50,692 bases of DNA from Lachnospiraceae bacterium (GCA_017472605.1 JAFUPV010000065.1:1-50692), one strand, 5' to 3'; positions 27,386 through 35,011 are shown, counted from the stretch's first letter. Numbers and translations: made by a program. The notes: generated by a model not told the origin, from the sequence alone.

Positions 27386-28051
27386 ATGACAAAAGTTCTG
27401 AAAGATCCGGCCAGTGCTCTGACCCATTTCGCCGGCTGCATCGCCGCAATGATCGCTGCTGTCCCCCTCCTCATCCGTGCTTCCATGCAGGAAAACAGAA
27501 TCTACACCTTCGCTCTCGGCATCTTCATTCTCAGCATGATCATGCTCTACGGCGCGAGCACCCTTTATCACAGCATCAACAGCACAGAAAAAGTCAATAA
27601 ACGCTTCAAAAAGCTGGATCACATGATGATTTTCGTTCTGATTGCCGGTACCTACACGCCCGTTTGCCTCATCGTCCTGGAACCGCCCATGGGCTACTTC
27701 CTCTGCGCTCTTGTCTGGGGAATCGCGCTTGTCGGAATTCTTCTGAAGGCATTCTGGGTCACCTGTCCAAAATGGTTCTCTTCCATTCTCTATATCGGCA
27801 TGGGCTGGGTCTGCCTCATCGCCTTCCGTCAGATCCACGCCGGTCTTCCCACAGCCGCGTTCAACTGGCTGCTCTGCGGCGGACTGCTCTACACCATCGG
27901 CGGCGTCATCTACGCGCTGAAGCTGCCGAAATTCAATGCGGCCCATCCCAACTTCGGAACCCATGAGATTTTTCATGTCTTCTGCCTTGGCGGAAGCTTC
28001 TGCCACTTTATGCTGATGTTTCAGTATGTGGTGAGGATGCCGCTGGCATAA
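27386..28051 (+). CDS. hemolysin III family (HlyIII/YqfA) membrane protein
   Basis: A 221-residue seven-helix protein of the HlyIII branch of the PAQR superfamily. Conserved features are the Ser/His segment STLYHSINS near 60, LDHMMIFVLIAGTYTPV near 80 with the Asp-His pair, and HEIFHVFCLGGSFCHF near 195, whose His residues are the expected zinc ligands. AGAAAGGAGA lies 8 bases before the ATG. It has its own promoter divergent from the ABC exporter. Despite the family name, haemolysis is not implied; bacterial members are poorly understood. Confidence 0.93.
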   Translation: MTKVLKDPASALTHFAGCIAAMIAAVPLLIRASMQENRIYTFALGIFILSMIMLYGASTLYHSINSTEKVNKRFKKLDHMMIFVLIAGTYTPVCLIVLEPPMGYFLCALVWGIALVGILLKAFWVTCPKWFSSILYIGMGWVCLIAFRQIHAGLPTAAFNWLLCGGLLYTIGGVIYALKLPKFNAAHPNFGTHEIFHVFCLGGSFCHFMLMFQYVVRMPLA

Positions 28052-28187
28052 TCCGCCGAACACAGGTCGAAACAGTCGATGGAATTCCCGGACAGTTTTT
28101 CTTCTTTCTGTTATACTGTTCCCATGAATCTGTTATGGCGCGGGTGCGTTCTGTAAAAACAGGCATTCGCTGCAGAAGGGGGACCCT

Positions 28188-29159
28188 ATGAATGATTTGC
28201 GATACATGATTTCTGATGCGTCAAAAAAGCTTCAGGTAGAAGCTCATGTGCTGCGCTATTGGGAAGATGAGCTGGGAATGGAAATTCCCAGAACCGAACT
28301 TGGTCATCGCTATTATACAGAAGAACACCTGCTCATTTTTGAGAGGATCAAACTGCTGAAGGAAGCCGGCTACCTGCTGAAAGCAATCAAGCTGATCATG
28401 CCGAAGCTGGGAAGCCTGGATGAGGACGAATTTGAATTCATTGCTCTCGTTGCGGAAGAGATGAACCGGATGGCAGCAGAAACGACGGCGGAGGAAGCTG
28501 CTGCAGCGGATTCCGGTGATGTTTCCCATCTGTCAGCTTCTGAGTTTACGGCCGCATCGGTTACGGATATTCCGGAACAATCTCTCCCGGGACGATCCAT
28601 TCCGGAACAATCCATTTCGGAACGACCTATTTCGGAACGATCCATTCCGGAACGTTCCACTTCAGAGCAATCCATTCCGGAACGTTCCGTTTCAACACAA
28701 GGTGCTGACACCCGCCTCTATTCTTCCGCTTCTGATCCGGAAGCGGAAAACGCCGTCATCCGCTCCGCCGGGCAGTCCCCATTTTCTGTTTCCGATGTGC
28801 CGTCCGAGCTTTCTGCCTCTGGCACTGCTCTGGCTGATGCCCAGCTCCCCTCCAACGTCATTCCAATCAACAGGACTCCGGCAGAGCTGACCCACGAGGA
28901 AAAGATGCAGCAGTTTCAGACCGTCATGACTGCCGCTATGGCCGGTGCCATGCAGTCCCAGGCGCAGCAGTTCACAGCCCTGCTCTCCGAGCAGCTCGGC
29001 GGCAAGCTGCTGACCGAAATCAACTATCTGCTCCGTCTGCGTCAGGAACAGGACGAGCTGCACTTCCAGCAGCTTGACGAGACCATCCGCAGTCATCAGA
29101 AAGCGATGCAGGAAGCAGCGGCTTCCAGGGCAACAGGGCGGAGAAAAAAGAGGAAATAA
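28188..29159 (+). CDS. MerR family regulator with repeat linker
   Basis: A 323-residue protein. Residues 1-75 are a MerR-type winged helix (ISDASKKLQVEAHVLRYWED, then RTELGHRYYTEEHLLIFERI). A central low-complexity linker (about 128-170) has around nine copies of a five-residue SIPE(R/Q)-type unit. The C-terminal part (about 225-323) is helical and Gln-rich, ending in a basic tail (GRRKKRK). A GGGGG ribosome binding site precedes the ATG, and a TATACT -10 is visible near 28112. A terminator follows. No metal-binding Cys pair typical of metal-sensing MerR proteins is seen; the signal is unknown. Confidence 0.85.
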   Translation: MNDLRYMISDASKKLQVEAHVLRYWEDELGMEIPRTELGHRYYTEEHLLIFERIKLLKEAGYLLKAIKLIMPKLGSLDEDEFEFIALVAEEMNRMAAETTAEEAAAADSGDVSHLSASEFTAASVTDIPEQSLPGRSIPEQSISERPISERSIPERSTSEQSIPERSVSTQGADTRLYSSASDPEAENAVIRSAGQSPFSVSDVPSELSASGTALADAQLPSNVIPINRTPAELTHEEKMQQFQTVMTAAMAGAMQSQAQQFTALLSEQLGGKLLTEINYLLRLRQEQDELHFQQLDETIRSHQKAMQEAAASRATGRRKKRK

Positions 29160-29195
29160 TGCCACACAATCATCAGATCATTTTTTCAAGAAAGC

Positions 29196-29225
29196 TCGTT
29201 TTCGATTTTTGTCGAACGATTTTTC
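29196..29225 (+). terminator. terminator of the MerR-type gene
   Basis: TCGTTTTCGA (29196-29205) pairs with TCGAACGA (29212-29219) with a 2-base bulge, followed by a T-run (29220-29224). Confidence 0.6.
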
Positions 29226-29262
29226 TTGCCATTTTATTCTTAATCTGTTATACTGACTGCAG

Positions 29263-29285
29263 AACATATTTCTCAAAAATATGTT
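29263..29285. promoter_or_regulatory. 9-bp inverted repeat at the antitoxin RNA promoter
   Basis: AACATATTT (29263-29271) and AAATATGTT (29277-29285) are perfect complements around CTCAA. The right arm overlaps the first two bases of the -35 element, so a bound protein could block the promoter. Confidence 0.65.
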
Positions 29286-29312
29286 GCTATTTTATCCGTT
29301 CCTGCGTATAAT
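29284..29312 (+). promoter_or_regulatory. promoter of the type III antitoxin RNA
   Basis: TTGCTA (29284-29289) lies exactly 17 bases before TATAAT (29307-29312). Transcription would start near 29319, just before the tandem repeats. Confidence 0.85.
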
Positions 29313-29343
29313 AGAAGCAAGAGAGAACATCTCTTCATCGCGT

Positions 29344-29449
29344 GATGAGACGAGTGACGGTTCTGACTCGTCGGTAAAATAAAAACTGACCGAACTGATG
29401 AGACGAGTGACGGTTCTGACTCGTCGGTAAAATAAAAATTGACCGAAGC
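29344..29449 (+). repeat. two tandem 53-bp repeats in the antitoxin RNA
   Basis: Unit 1 (29344-29396) and unit 2 (29397-29449) differ at only a few bases near their ends. A partial third unit is suggested by GCGATGA after unit 2. Confidence 0.95.
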
Positions 29450-29461
29450 GATGACTTTAAG

Positions 29462-29490
29462 GGAGGATATTTGGGATATCCTCCTTTTTT
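29462..29490 (+). terminator. terminator between antitoxin RNA and toxin gene
   Basis: GGAGGATAT (29462-29470) pairs with ATATCCTCC (29476-29484), followed by six T. In type III systems this leaky terminator sets the ratio of RNA to toxin messenger. Confidence 0.95.
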
Positions 29491-29531
29491 GCTGCCTGTT
29501 ATCCGCAAATCCAATACCATGTAATTCAACC

Positions 29532-29539
29532 GGGGGGGG
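29532..29539 (+). promoter_or_regulatory. poly-G ribosome binding site of the toxin gene
   Basis: Eight consecutive G end 5 bases before the toxin ATG, in the place of the ribosome binding site. A homopolymer of this length can change by slippage and so tune translation. Confidence 0.7.
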
Positions 29540-29544
29540 ATTCT

Positions 29545-30027
29545 ATGTGCAGTGTTGCTTATGATTATCAGATACTCAAACTGTCCGACCTGTTTTATCA
29601 GGCATACCCTCACTCGAAATACCGGGAAATCCTGATTAAAAATACACGCTCCTACAACTGTCTGCTCCTCCAGACTCACTACGACTATTTTATTTGTATT
29701 CCCTACCGTACCGAGATCAACCATAACTATGCGTTTCTATTCACCGCAACCAAACGATCCCGATCACATAAGTCCGGGCTGGATTATACCAAAATCATTA
29801 TCATCAAAAATCCGGTCTACCTTGATTCTGCCACAATTGCCCTGATTGATAAAGACGAATACATAGAAACGGTAAAAAACATTGATAAGATTTCTCACAG
29901 TGCCATGGAATTCGTTGAAGACTATGTCAATCACCACTCAGGGCTCTCGCTATTGCATCCATCTGAATACCGAAGACGATATCAGTATTCTTCTCTGCAA
30001 TATTTCCACCCGGAATTGAATCTTTGA
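29545..30027 (+). CDS. type III toxin, ToxN/AbiQ-like endoribonuclease
   Basis: A 160-residue protein resembling the ToxN/AbiQ superfamily, closest in feel to the TenpN and CptN branches. Landmarks are an N-terminal ILKLSDLFYQ segment, a core strand pair around HYDYFICIPYRTEINHNYAF (residues 48-67), and SGLDYTKIIIIKNPVYL near 85-101, followed by a helical C-terminus. Members cut RNA, usually at adenine-rich sites, and are held inactive by repeat RNA. The gene sits directly after the candidate antitoxin RNA and its terminator, the diagnostic layout. It starts with ATG after a G8 run. It is followed by a strong terminator, so the module is self-contained. Likely roles are phage defence or plasmid/island stability. 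Catalytic residues are not assigned here. Confidence 0.8.
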   Translation: MCSVAYDYQILKLSDLFYQAYPHSKYREILIKNTRSYNCLLLQTHYDYFICIPYRTEINHNYAFLFTATKRSRSHKSGLDYTKIIIIKNPVYLDSATIALIDKDEYIETVKNIDKISHSAMEFVEDYVNHHSGLSLLHPSEYRRRYQYSSLQYFHPELNL

Positions 30028-30043
30028 ATTCAAAAGCAAAAAA

Positions 30044-30090
30044 AGCAGCAGACACGATTTTACTCTCATGTCTGCTGCTCTTTTGTTTTT
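30044..30090. terminator. bidirectional terminator between toxin and ferredoxin genes
   Basis: AGCAGCAGACA (30044-30054) pairs with TGTCTGCTGCT (30069-30079). CTTTTGTTTTTT follows on the plus strand; AAAAAAA precedes the stem, giving a T-run on the minus strand. Confidence 0.9.
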
Positions 30091-30107
30091 TCATATGTCC
30101 CTGGAAA

Positions 30108-30278
30108 TTACTCCTCGCTGATTGCTTCTACCGGACAGGCACCTGCACAGGAACCGCAGGAAATGCAAGCGTCAGCATCGATTACGTACTGATCTGCTCC
30201 CTCAGAAATTGCTCCTACCGGGCACTCACCCTGACAGGAACCGCAGGAAAGGCAAGCATCGGAAATCTTAAATGCCAT
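30108..30278 (-). CDS. 2[4Fe-4S] ferredoxin
   Basis: A 56-residue clostridial-type ferredoxin, a soluble low-potential electron carrier. Two complete cluster motifs are visible: CLSCGSCQGECPVGAI and CISCGSCAGACPVEAI. The ATG at 30278 has AAGGAGG (30287-30293) 8 bases upstream; the much longer in-frame extension crosses the gene's own promoter and leader and is rejected. A promoter (30378-30406) and a structured leader lie upstream and a bidirectional terminator downstream, so it is a single-gene transcript. Partner enzymes are not identified. Confidence 0.97.
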   Translation of the reverse strand: MAFKISDACLSCGSCQGECPVGAISEGADQYVIDADACISCGSCAGACPVEAISEE

Positions 30279-30308
30279 CTTTTTATCCTCCTTGTTTGAT
30301 TTAATAAA

Positions 30309-30365
30309 CGGGTAAATACCCGCATCATACATATAGTAGCTACCCGCAGCCGAAGGCCACGGGTA
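30309..30365 (-). promoter_or_regulatory. structured leader of the ferredoxin messenger
   Basis: In the roughly 90-base leader TACCCG and CGGGTA blocks alternate: one stem pairs the outer blocks at 30341-30346 and 30360-30365 around a small GGCCTTCGGC stem-loop, and a second is CGGGTAAATACCCG (30309-30322). Because the arms are identical, alternative pairing is possible, as in an attenuator or riboswitch. No known riboswitch class is recognised. Confidence 0.55.
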
Positions 30366-30377
30366 ATCACTGAAACT

Positions 30378-30406
30378 ATTGTAATACACCAGCACCAATT
30401 TTTCAA
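30378..30406 (-). promoter_or_regulatory. ferredoxin gene promoter
   Basis: On the minus strand TTGAAA (30401-30406) lies 17 bases before TACAAT (30378-30383). It lies within the 155-bp gap after the potCD gene. Confidence 0.85.
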
Positions 30407-30433
30407 GTATAAATTTATGGAAGACGGGAAAAG

Positions 30434-32305
30434 CTATTTCACTTCTTTCCACAGCTCATAGTACAGATCCTCGATTTCCGCGCCCAGATACAGATAGATC
30501 TCACAGTTTTTGATCAGCTCCTCGTCCGGGAACGCGCCTTTGTCATTCAGGATTTCCTCATCAATCATCTCCTGTGCCGCCGCGTTCGGTGTTCCGTACC
30601 AGATATACTCGAAATTCTTCAGTGCCACATCTGCCTCACAGAGGAAATCAATCCACTTGTGGGCATTCTCCACGTTCTGCGCGCCACTGGTGATCACCCA
30701 GGCATCATACCAGACGTTGGAGCCCTCCTTCGGCACCACATAAGCAAGATCCGGATTCTCATCCTTGCAGTAGAGATACTCACCGGAATAGATGACGCCA
30801 AGCGCAGCCGCACCATTGATCATCTTGTCACGGACTTCGTCAACTGCATAGGCCTTGTTCAGCTTTGACTGAATCTGCAGCTGTTCCTTGGCCTCTTCCA
30901 GCGCCTCCGGATCGGTTTCATTCACCGAATAGCCCAGACGCTTTAAAGAAATCATGAACGCGTCACGGACGGAATCCTGCATGATGATGTTGTTTGCGTA
31001 GGTTTCGTCCCACAGAACATCCCAGCTGTCAATCACGTCTCCCTCTTCGATCATCGTGGTGTTGTAGAGAATACCAACGGTACCGAACGTGTAGGGTACG
31101 CAGTACTTATTTCCCGGATCGAAGGACGTACAGCTTTCCATGTACACCTCTCCGATGTTAACCGCATTGGGAATCAGATCCCAGTTGATTTCCTGAAGAA
31201 GACCATTCTGGATCATCTTCTCGATCATGTATTCCGACGGACAGACCACATCATACATGGTCGGATCCGACATTACCTTCGGATACATGGCTTCGTTGGT
31301 ATCATAGGTATCGTAGACAACTTCGATGCCATATTCCTCTTCAAACTGCGTGATCAGACTTTCATCAATGTATTCGCCCCAGTTGAAGACCTTTACCTGG
31401 CCGTTTGGATAGGGATTCTGAGACATCTGCCATCCGCCGACACAGGCAAGCACAACAACCGCTGCAGCAGCCACCGCCAGGATCCGCTTCTTCTTCGGTC
31501 CTCTTTCCTCCAGCTCTCCCTGCTCCCTCAGCTGCTCTCTGCGTTTGGGCAGGATGTTGGTGATGATCAGAAGAATCAGAACGGACACGAACAGAATCGT
31601 GGAAAGTGCATTCATAGTCGGCTTGATTCCCTTGCGAACCTCACTGTAAATCAGCGTGGAAAGAGTGTTGATGCCGCTTCCCTTGGTAAAGTGGGTGATG
31701 ATGAAATCGTCCAGCGACATGGTGAACGCCAGCATAAAGCCGGACGTGATGCCGGGAATCAGTTCCGGGAACACCACCTTCATAAACGCACGGACCGGTG
31801 TCGCGCCCAGATCCACAGCTGCCTCATAGGTGTACCTATTGCACTGGCGCAGCTTTGGCATGACACTGAGAATGACATAGGGAATGTTAAAGGTAATGTG
31901 GGCGATCAGGATTGTGGAGTAGCCTCTTGTCATGCCGATCGTGATAAAAACAAGCATCAGAGACAGACCGGTCACCAGATCGGAGTTCAGCAGCGGAATG
32001 TTGTTCAGCGCCATGTAGATGGACTTTGGAACACCGCGCAGAGCCGAAATGCCGATACAGGTCACTGTACCGATTACCGTTGCCACAAGAGCCGAAATAA
32101 GAGCGATCATCAGCGTATTGCCGAGGGCTTCCATGATAATCTCGCTCTGGAACAGTTCCTCATACCAGCGCATGGAAAATCCGTCCCAGCGGCTGCCTTT
32201 TCCATCATTAAAAGAAAAGACAATCAGCGTAACAATCGGGGCATAGAGGAACACAAAAATCAGTGTCAGGTACATCTTTGCGAAAAATGATTTTAACCGT
32301 TTCAT
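30434..32305 (-). CDS. potCD: spermidine/putrescine ABC transporter, fused permease and binding protein
   Basis: A 623-residue fusion of PotC and PotD. Residues about 1-257 are the permease with six helices and the coupling EAA loop (EAAVDLGATPVRAFMKVVFP near 160). After a charged linker (QLREQGELEERGPKKKR) comes a hydrophobic segment with a lipobox-like VVLAC (about 272-292), then the PotD-type binding domain (VFNWGEYIDESLITQFEEEYG to the end). The fusion tethers the receptor to the membrane. Polyamine specificity is by family and context. The ATG overlaps the potB stop as TGATG. It is the last gene of the operon. Confidence 0.95.
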   Translation of the reverse strand: MKRLKSFFAKMYLTLIFVFLYAPIVTLIVFSFNDGKGSRWDGFSMRWYEELFQSEIIMEALGNTLMIALISALVATVIGTVTCIGISALRGVPKSIYMALNNIPLLNSDLVTGLSLMLVFITIGMTRGYSTILIAHITFNIPYVILSVMPKLRQCNRYTYEAAVDLGATPVRAFMKVVFPELIPGITSGFMLAFTMSLDDFIITHFTKGSGINTLSTLIYSEVRKGIKPTMNALSTILFVSVLILLIITNILPKRREQLREQGELEERGPKKKRILAVAAAAVVVLACVGGWQMSQNPYPNGQVKVFNWGEYIDESLITQFEEEYGIEVVYDTYDTNEAMYPKVMSDPTMYDVVCPSEYMIEKMIQNGLLQEINWDLIPNAVNIGEVYMESCTSFDPGNKYCVPYTFGTVGILYNTTMIEEGDVIDSWDVLWDETYANNIIMQDSVRDAFMISLKRLGYSVNETDPEALEEAKEQLQIQSKLNKAYAVDEVRDKMINGAAALGVIYSGEYLYCKDENPDLAYVVPKEGSNVWYDAWVITSGAQNVENAHKWIDFLCEADVALKNFEYIWYGTPNAAAQEMIDEEILNDKGAFPDEELIKNCEIYLYLGAEIEDLYYELWKEVK

Positions 32306-33135
32306 CAGAATGACGTTCCCTCCCCGTTTTTATCGTAGCGATCAAGCAGTGCCATGCTGATCAGAATGAATACCATCAGAACAAGCGACAGACCGGAACC
32401 AAGATTCCAGTTGCTTGCGGTGGAAAACTCCTGCTCGATGATGTTGCCGATCAGCAGGATCTTTCTGGCACCAAGAAGGTCCGAAACCGCAAAGGTTGTC
32501 AGTGACGGAACAAAAACCATGGTCACACCGCTGACGATTCCCGGGAAGCTCAGCGGAAGCACAACCTTGTAGAACACCTGGAAGCTGTTTGCTCCAAGGT
32601 CTCTTGCCGCATTGATCACATTCTCATCAATCTTCACAAGGACATTGTAAAGAGGAAGAACCATGAACGGCAGATAGTTATAGACCATGCCGGAAACCAC
32701 GGCAAGATTGGTTCCCACCACGGAAAAGGACGGCAGGCCAAGCGCCGAAAGGATCTGGTTCAGAATTCCGCCGTCATCCAGCAGATTGAGCCAGGCATAG
32801 GTACGAAGCAGGGAATTCATCCACATCGGAAGGATGAAGATAAAGACAACGAACGCGCCTTTTCCCATTCCGCTTGCTTTTAAGATCATGGCAAGCGGGT
32901 AGGCGATCAGAAGACAGACGATGGTGCACGCCAGAGAAAGCAGCAGGGAAAGTCCCAGGGCCTCCAGATGGTCCGCATCCGCAATTGCAGCGATGTTGGC
33001 CAGCGTAAAACTGCCTTCCCGGTCCGTCAGTCCGTACCAGCCGATCATCAGAAGCGGAATCACCGTAAAGCCGATCATCCACACCAGATAGGGGCCTGCA
33101 AGCAGACTTTTTGTATTGACTTTGAATTTATTCAT
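32305..33135 (-). CDS. potB: spermidine/putrescine ABC transporter permease
   Basis: A 276-residue inner-membrane permease of the PotB type. Six hydrophobic segments are visible, the first at [22 protein letters not shown]. The cytoplasmic coupling loop [19 protein letters not shown] lies near residue 180. It forms the channel with the PotC half and is energised by PotA. Its start overlaps the 3' end of potA by 8 bp and its stop overlaps the potCD start by one base, so translation is coupled along the operon. Confidence 0.95.
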   Translation of the reverse strand: MNKFKVNTKSLLAGPYLVWMIGFTVIPLLMIGWYGLTDREGSFTLANIAAIADADHLEALGLSLLLSLACTIVCLLIAYPLAMILKASGMGKGAFVVFIFILPMWMNSLLRTYAWLNLLDDGGILNQILSALGLPSFSVVGTNLAVVSGMVYNYLPFMVLPLYNVLVKIDENVINAARDLGANSFQVFYKVVLPLSFPGIVSGVTMVFVPSLTTFAVSDLLGARKILLIGNIIEQEFSTASNWNLGSGLSLVLMVFILISMALLDRYDKNGEGTSF

Positions 33136-34201
33136 GAACTCCCATCGCCTCCTCGTCCTCGGACTCCGGCTTATTCATGATCTGAATATCGAACGGATCC
33201 ACATGGATGCTGACCTTTGCGCCCACAGGGAACATGTCTGTGCTGTGAACCAGCCACTCAAAGCCGCCGGCCTGCACCTCCATCTCGTAGTGTACGCCCT
33301 TAAAAATCAGATGAGAAACGACACCGTCAAGCGTCCCCTGTCCTTCCGGAAGCAGATCCACATCCTCCGGACGGATCACCACGTCGATGGGACGGTTGAC
33401 ACCGAAGCCCTTATCCACGCACGCAAACCGTTTACCTAGAATCTCAACTACCTCATCCTTGATGAAGGTTGCGCTGATGATGTTGCTTTCACCGATGAAA
33501 TCGGCAACGAACGCGTTCTCCGGCTCATTGTAGATCTTTTCCGGAGATCCCTGCTGCTGGATGTAGCCCTGGTTCATGACGATGATGTGGTCAGACATGG
33601 TCAGTGCCTCTTCCTGGTCATGAGTGACATAGACAAACGTGATTCCCAGCTCCTTTTTCATCCGGATCAGCTCGTACTGCATGTCCTGGCGCAGCTTCAG
33701 ATCCAGAGCGCCCAGGGGCTCATCGAGAAGAAGAACCTTCGGCTCGTTTACAATGGCGCGCGCAATGGCGATACGCTGCTGCTGTCCGCCGCTTAAGGAG
33801 TCAGGCATGCGCTTTTCGTAGCCGGCCATGTTAACCAGCTTCAGCGCATAGGTGATTTTATCGCGAATATACTGCTTGCTCTTATTCTTGATCTTCAGAC
33901 CAAACGCAATGTTTTCTTCGATTGTCATGTGGGGGAAAAGGGCATATTTCTGGAACACGGTGTTCAGCTCTCTCTTATAGGGAGGAAGCGCCGTAATATC
34001 CTTTCCCTGAAACAGAACAGTTCCCTTATCCGGCTTTTCAAATCCGCCGATGATACGAAGAGTCGTTGTTTTTCCGCAGCCGCTGGGACCCAGCAGCGTA
34101 ACAAAAGAATTTTCATAAATATCCAGGTTCAGATCATCCAAAATCATCTGTCCGTCATAGGTTTTTGTGATGCCCTGAAGATTAATCATAGATGTTTTCA
34201 T
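33128..34201 (-). CDS. potA: spermidine/putrescine ABC transporter ATP-binding protein
   Basis: A 357-residue ATPase of the polyamine importer. Walker [18 protein letters not shown] near 40, Q-loop [13 protein letters not shown], signature [15 protein letters not shown] near 137, Walker [13 protein letters not shown] near 158 and H-loop [10 protein letters not shown] are visible, followed by a TOBE domain (residues about 240-345). The ATG at 34201 has GGGAGG 5 bases upstream; an ATG five codons earlier overlaps that site. A small GCAGGC/GCCTGC hairpin (34234-34253) lies between the regulator gene and potA and could modulate read-through. Confidence 0.96.
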   Translation of the reverse strand: MKTSMINLQGITKTYDGQMILDDLNLDIYENSFVTLLGPSGCGKTTTLRIIGGFEKPDKGTVLFQGKDITALPPYKRELNTVFQKYALFPHMTIEENIAFGLKIKNKSKQYIRDKITYALKLVNMAGYEKRMPDSLSGGQQQRIAIARAIVNEPKVLLLDEPLGALDLKLRQDMQYELIRMKKELGITFVYVTHDQEEALTMSDHIIVMNQGYIQQQGSPEKIYNEPENAFVADFIGESNIISATFIKDEVVEILGKRFACVDKGFGVNRPIDVVIRPEDVDLLPEGQGTLDGVVSHLIFKGVHYEMEVQAGGFEWLVHSTDMFPVGAKVSIHVDPFDIQIMNKPESEDEEAMGVHE

Positions 34202-34267
34202 GCCATCCTCCCGCAATCGATGTGATCTCTGAAGCAGGCTCCCCTTTGCCTGCGCAACCCTTCCGGG

Positions 34268-34804
34268 TTAAAAGCTGGGCGGTGCGCTTACCCAAAGGAC
34301 AGTCGCACCTGTTTTCGAGGTCAGATAGTGGGTCTTATCTGATCGGAAGTAAAAGGATTCTCCTTTTTTCGCCTTGTAACTTTTTTTGCCAAGGATGATG
34401 ATAACACTGCCGTTCAGCACATAGCCAAACTCCGCTCCCTCGTGCGGATTGTCCGGATAGGTAGAACCTCCCGGCTCCAGTTTCAGCATAATTGGCTCCA
34501 TTTCGTTCTTCTGGGCATTGGGAATGATCCATTGAATCGTATTGCACAGTTCTGTATCCGTTTTTTCAAAGTAATCCTCTTTCCCAAAGACAATCTGTTC
34601 TTCCTGCTGTTCGTTGAAAAACTCACTGACAGAAACGCCCAGGCCCTGCAGAATATCCATCAGGGTCGCAATGGACGGCGACGTCAGTTCCCGTTCTACC
34701 TGGGAAATAAATCCCTTGCTGAGCTCTGTACGGTCCGCCAGCTCTTCCTGTGTCAATCCCTTCAATATCCGGTACTGCTTAATTCGTTCACCGATCTTAA
34801 TCAT
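34268..34804 (-). CDS. XRE-cupin transcriptional regulator, PuuR-like
   Basis: A 178-residue regulator with an N-terminal helix-turn-helix (MIKIGERIKQYRILKGLTQ, then ELSKGFISQVERELTSPS) and a C-terminal cupin (EPGGSTYPDNPHEGAEFGYVLNG near 110) that could bind a small ligand. In Escherichia coli PuuR, this architecture senses putrescine. It is the first gene of the potABCD operon, 66 bp before potA, so it most likely controls polyamine uptake and itself. The ribosome binding site is weak. A palindrome lies just downstream of the predicted start site of its promoter, fitting autorepression. Confidence 0.9.
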   Translation of the reverse strand: MIKIGERIKQYRILKGLTQEELADRTELSKGFISQVERELTSPSIATLMDILQGLGVSVSEFFNEQQEEQIVFGKEDYFEKTDTELCNTIQWIIPNAQKNEMEPIMLKLEPGGSTYPDNPHEGAEFGYVLNGSVIIILGKKSYKAKKGESFYFRSDKTHYLTSKTGATVLWVSAPPSF

Positions 34805-34954
34805 ATTTTCCAGCTTTCTTTTGTTTGATGGTTTCTCTCCGCCTGTGCACCTGATCCGGCAAAAACGCTTTTACGGATCGTTTCGGGATGCAGTCAGCTT
34901 CCGTTAAACCGTTTGTTTAGTTATCCTGTTCTAACAGAAATTTTAAACATCAAA

Positions 34955-34969
34955 TTTAGTAAAACTAAA
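34955..34969. promoter_or_regulatory. operator-like palindrome upstream of the pot operon
   Basis: TTTAGT (34955-34960) and ACTAAA (34964-34969) are perfect inverted arms around AAA. A related GTTTAGTT lies at 34915-34922. The site is about 10 bases downstream of the predicted transcription start, where a repressor would block elongation. Confidence 0.6.
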
Positions 34970-34983
34970 CTTTACAAGACCCT

Positions 34984-35011
34984 ATTATACATCTTTCCCT
35001 ATCAAAGTCAA
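34984..35011 (-). promoter_or_regulatory. pot operon promoter
   Basis: On the minus strand TTGACT (35006-35011) lies 16 bases before TATAAT (34984-34989). It would give a leader of about 170 bases before the PuuR-like start. A second, weaker pair (TTGTAA/TTTGAT) overlaps the palindrome. Confidence 0.8.

Larger units (their letters stand above)
29319..29490 (+). ncRNA. candidate type III antitoxin RNA (ToxI/CptI/TenpI-like)
   Basis: A transcript of about 170 bases is defined by the promoter at 29284-29312 and the terminator at 29462-29490. It holds two copies of a 53-base repeat and no plausible coding frame. Each unit has a hairpin GACGAGT/ACTCGTC whose loop contains GTTC; the preceding linker carries GAAC, which could pair with it as a pseudoknot. 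The A-rich segment TAAAATAAAAA between units resembles the adenine-rich cleavage sites of ToxN-type enzymes. In known type III systems such an RNA is cut by the toxin into repeat units that bind and inhibit it. The partner gene starts 54 bp after the terminator. Family assignment is by layout and must be tested. Confidence 0.82.

Noticed and set aside
29344-29449. Hammerhead-like CTGATGAG in the tandem repeats
   Set aside because: The GAAA core and NUH cleavage site are missing after the stem; the type III antitoxin reading explains the structure better.
29344-29449. Mini-ykkC (guanidine-II) riboswitch from ACGG-containing loops
   Set aside because: The loops are 10 bases, not ACGR tetraloops, and the downstream gene is not an efflux or guanidine gene.
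29344-29449. Short CRISPR array
   Set aside because: There are only two units with no variable spacers; the repeat is continuous.
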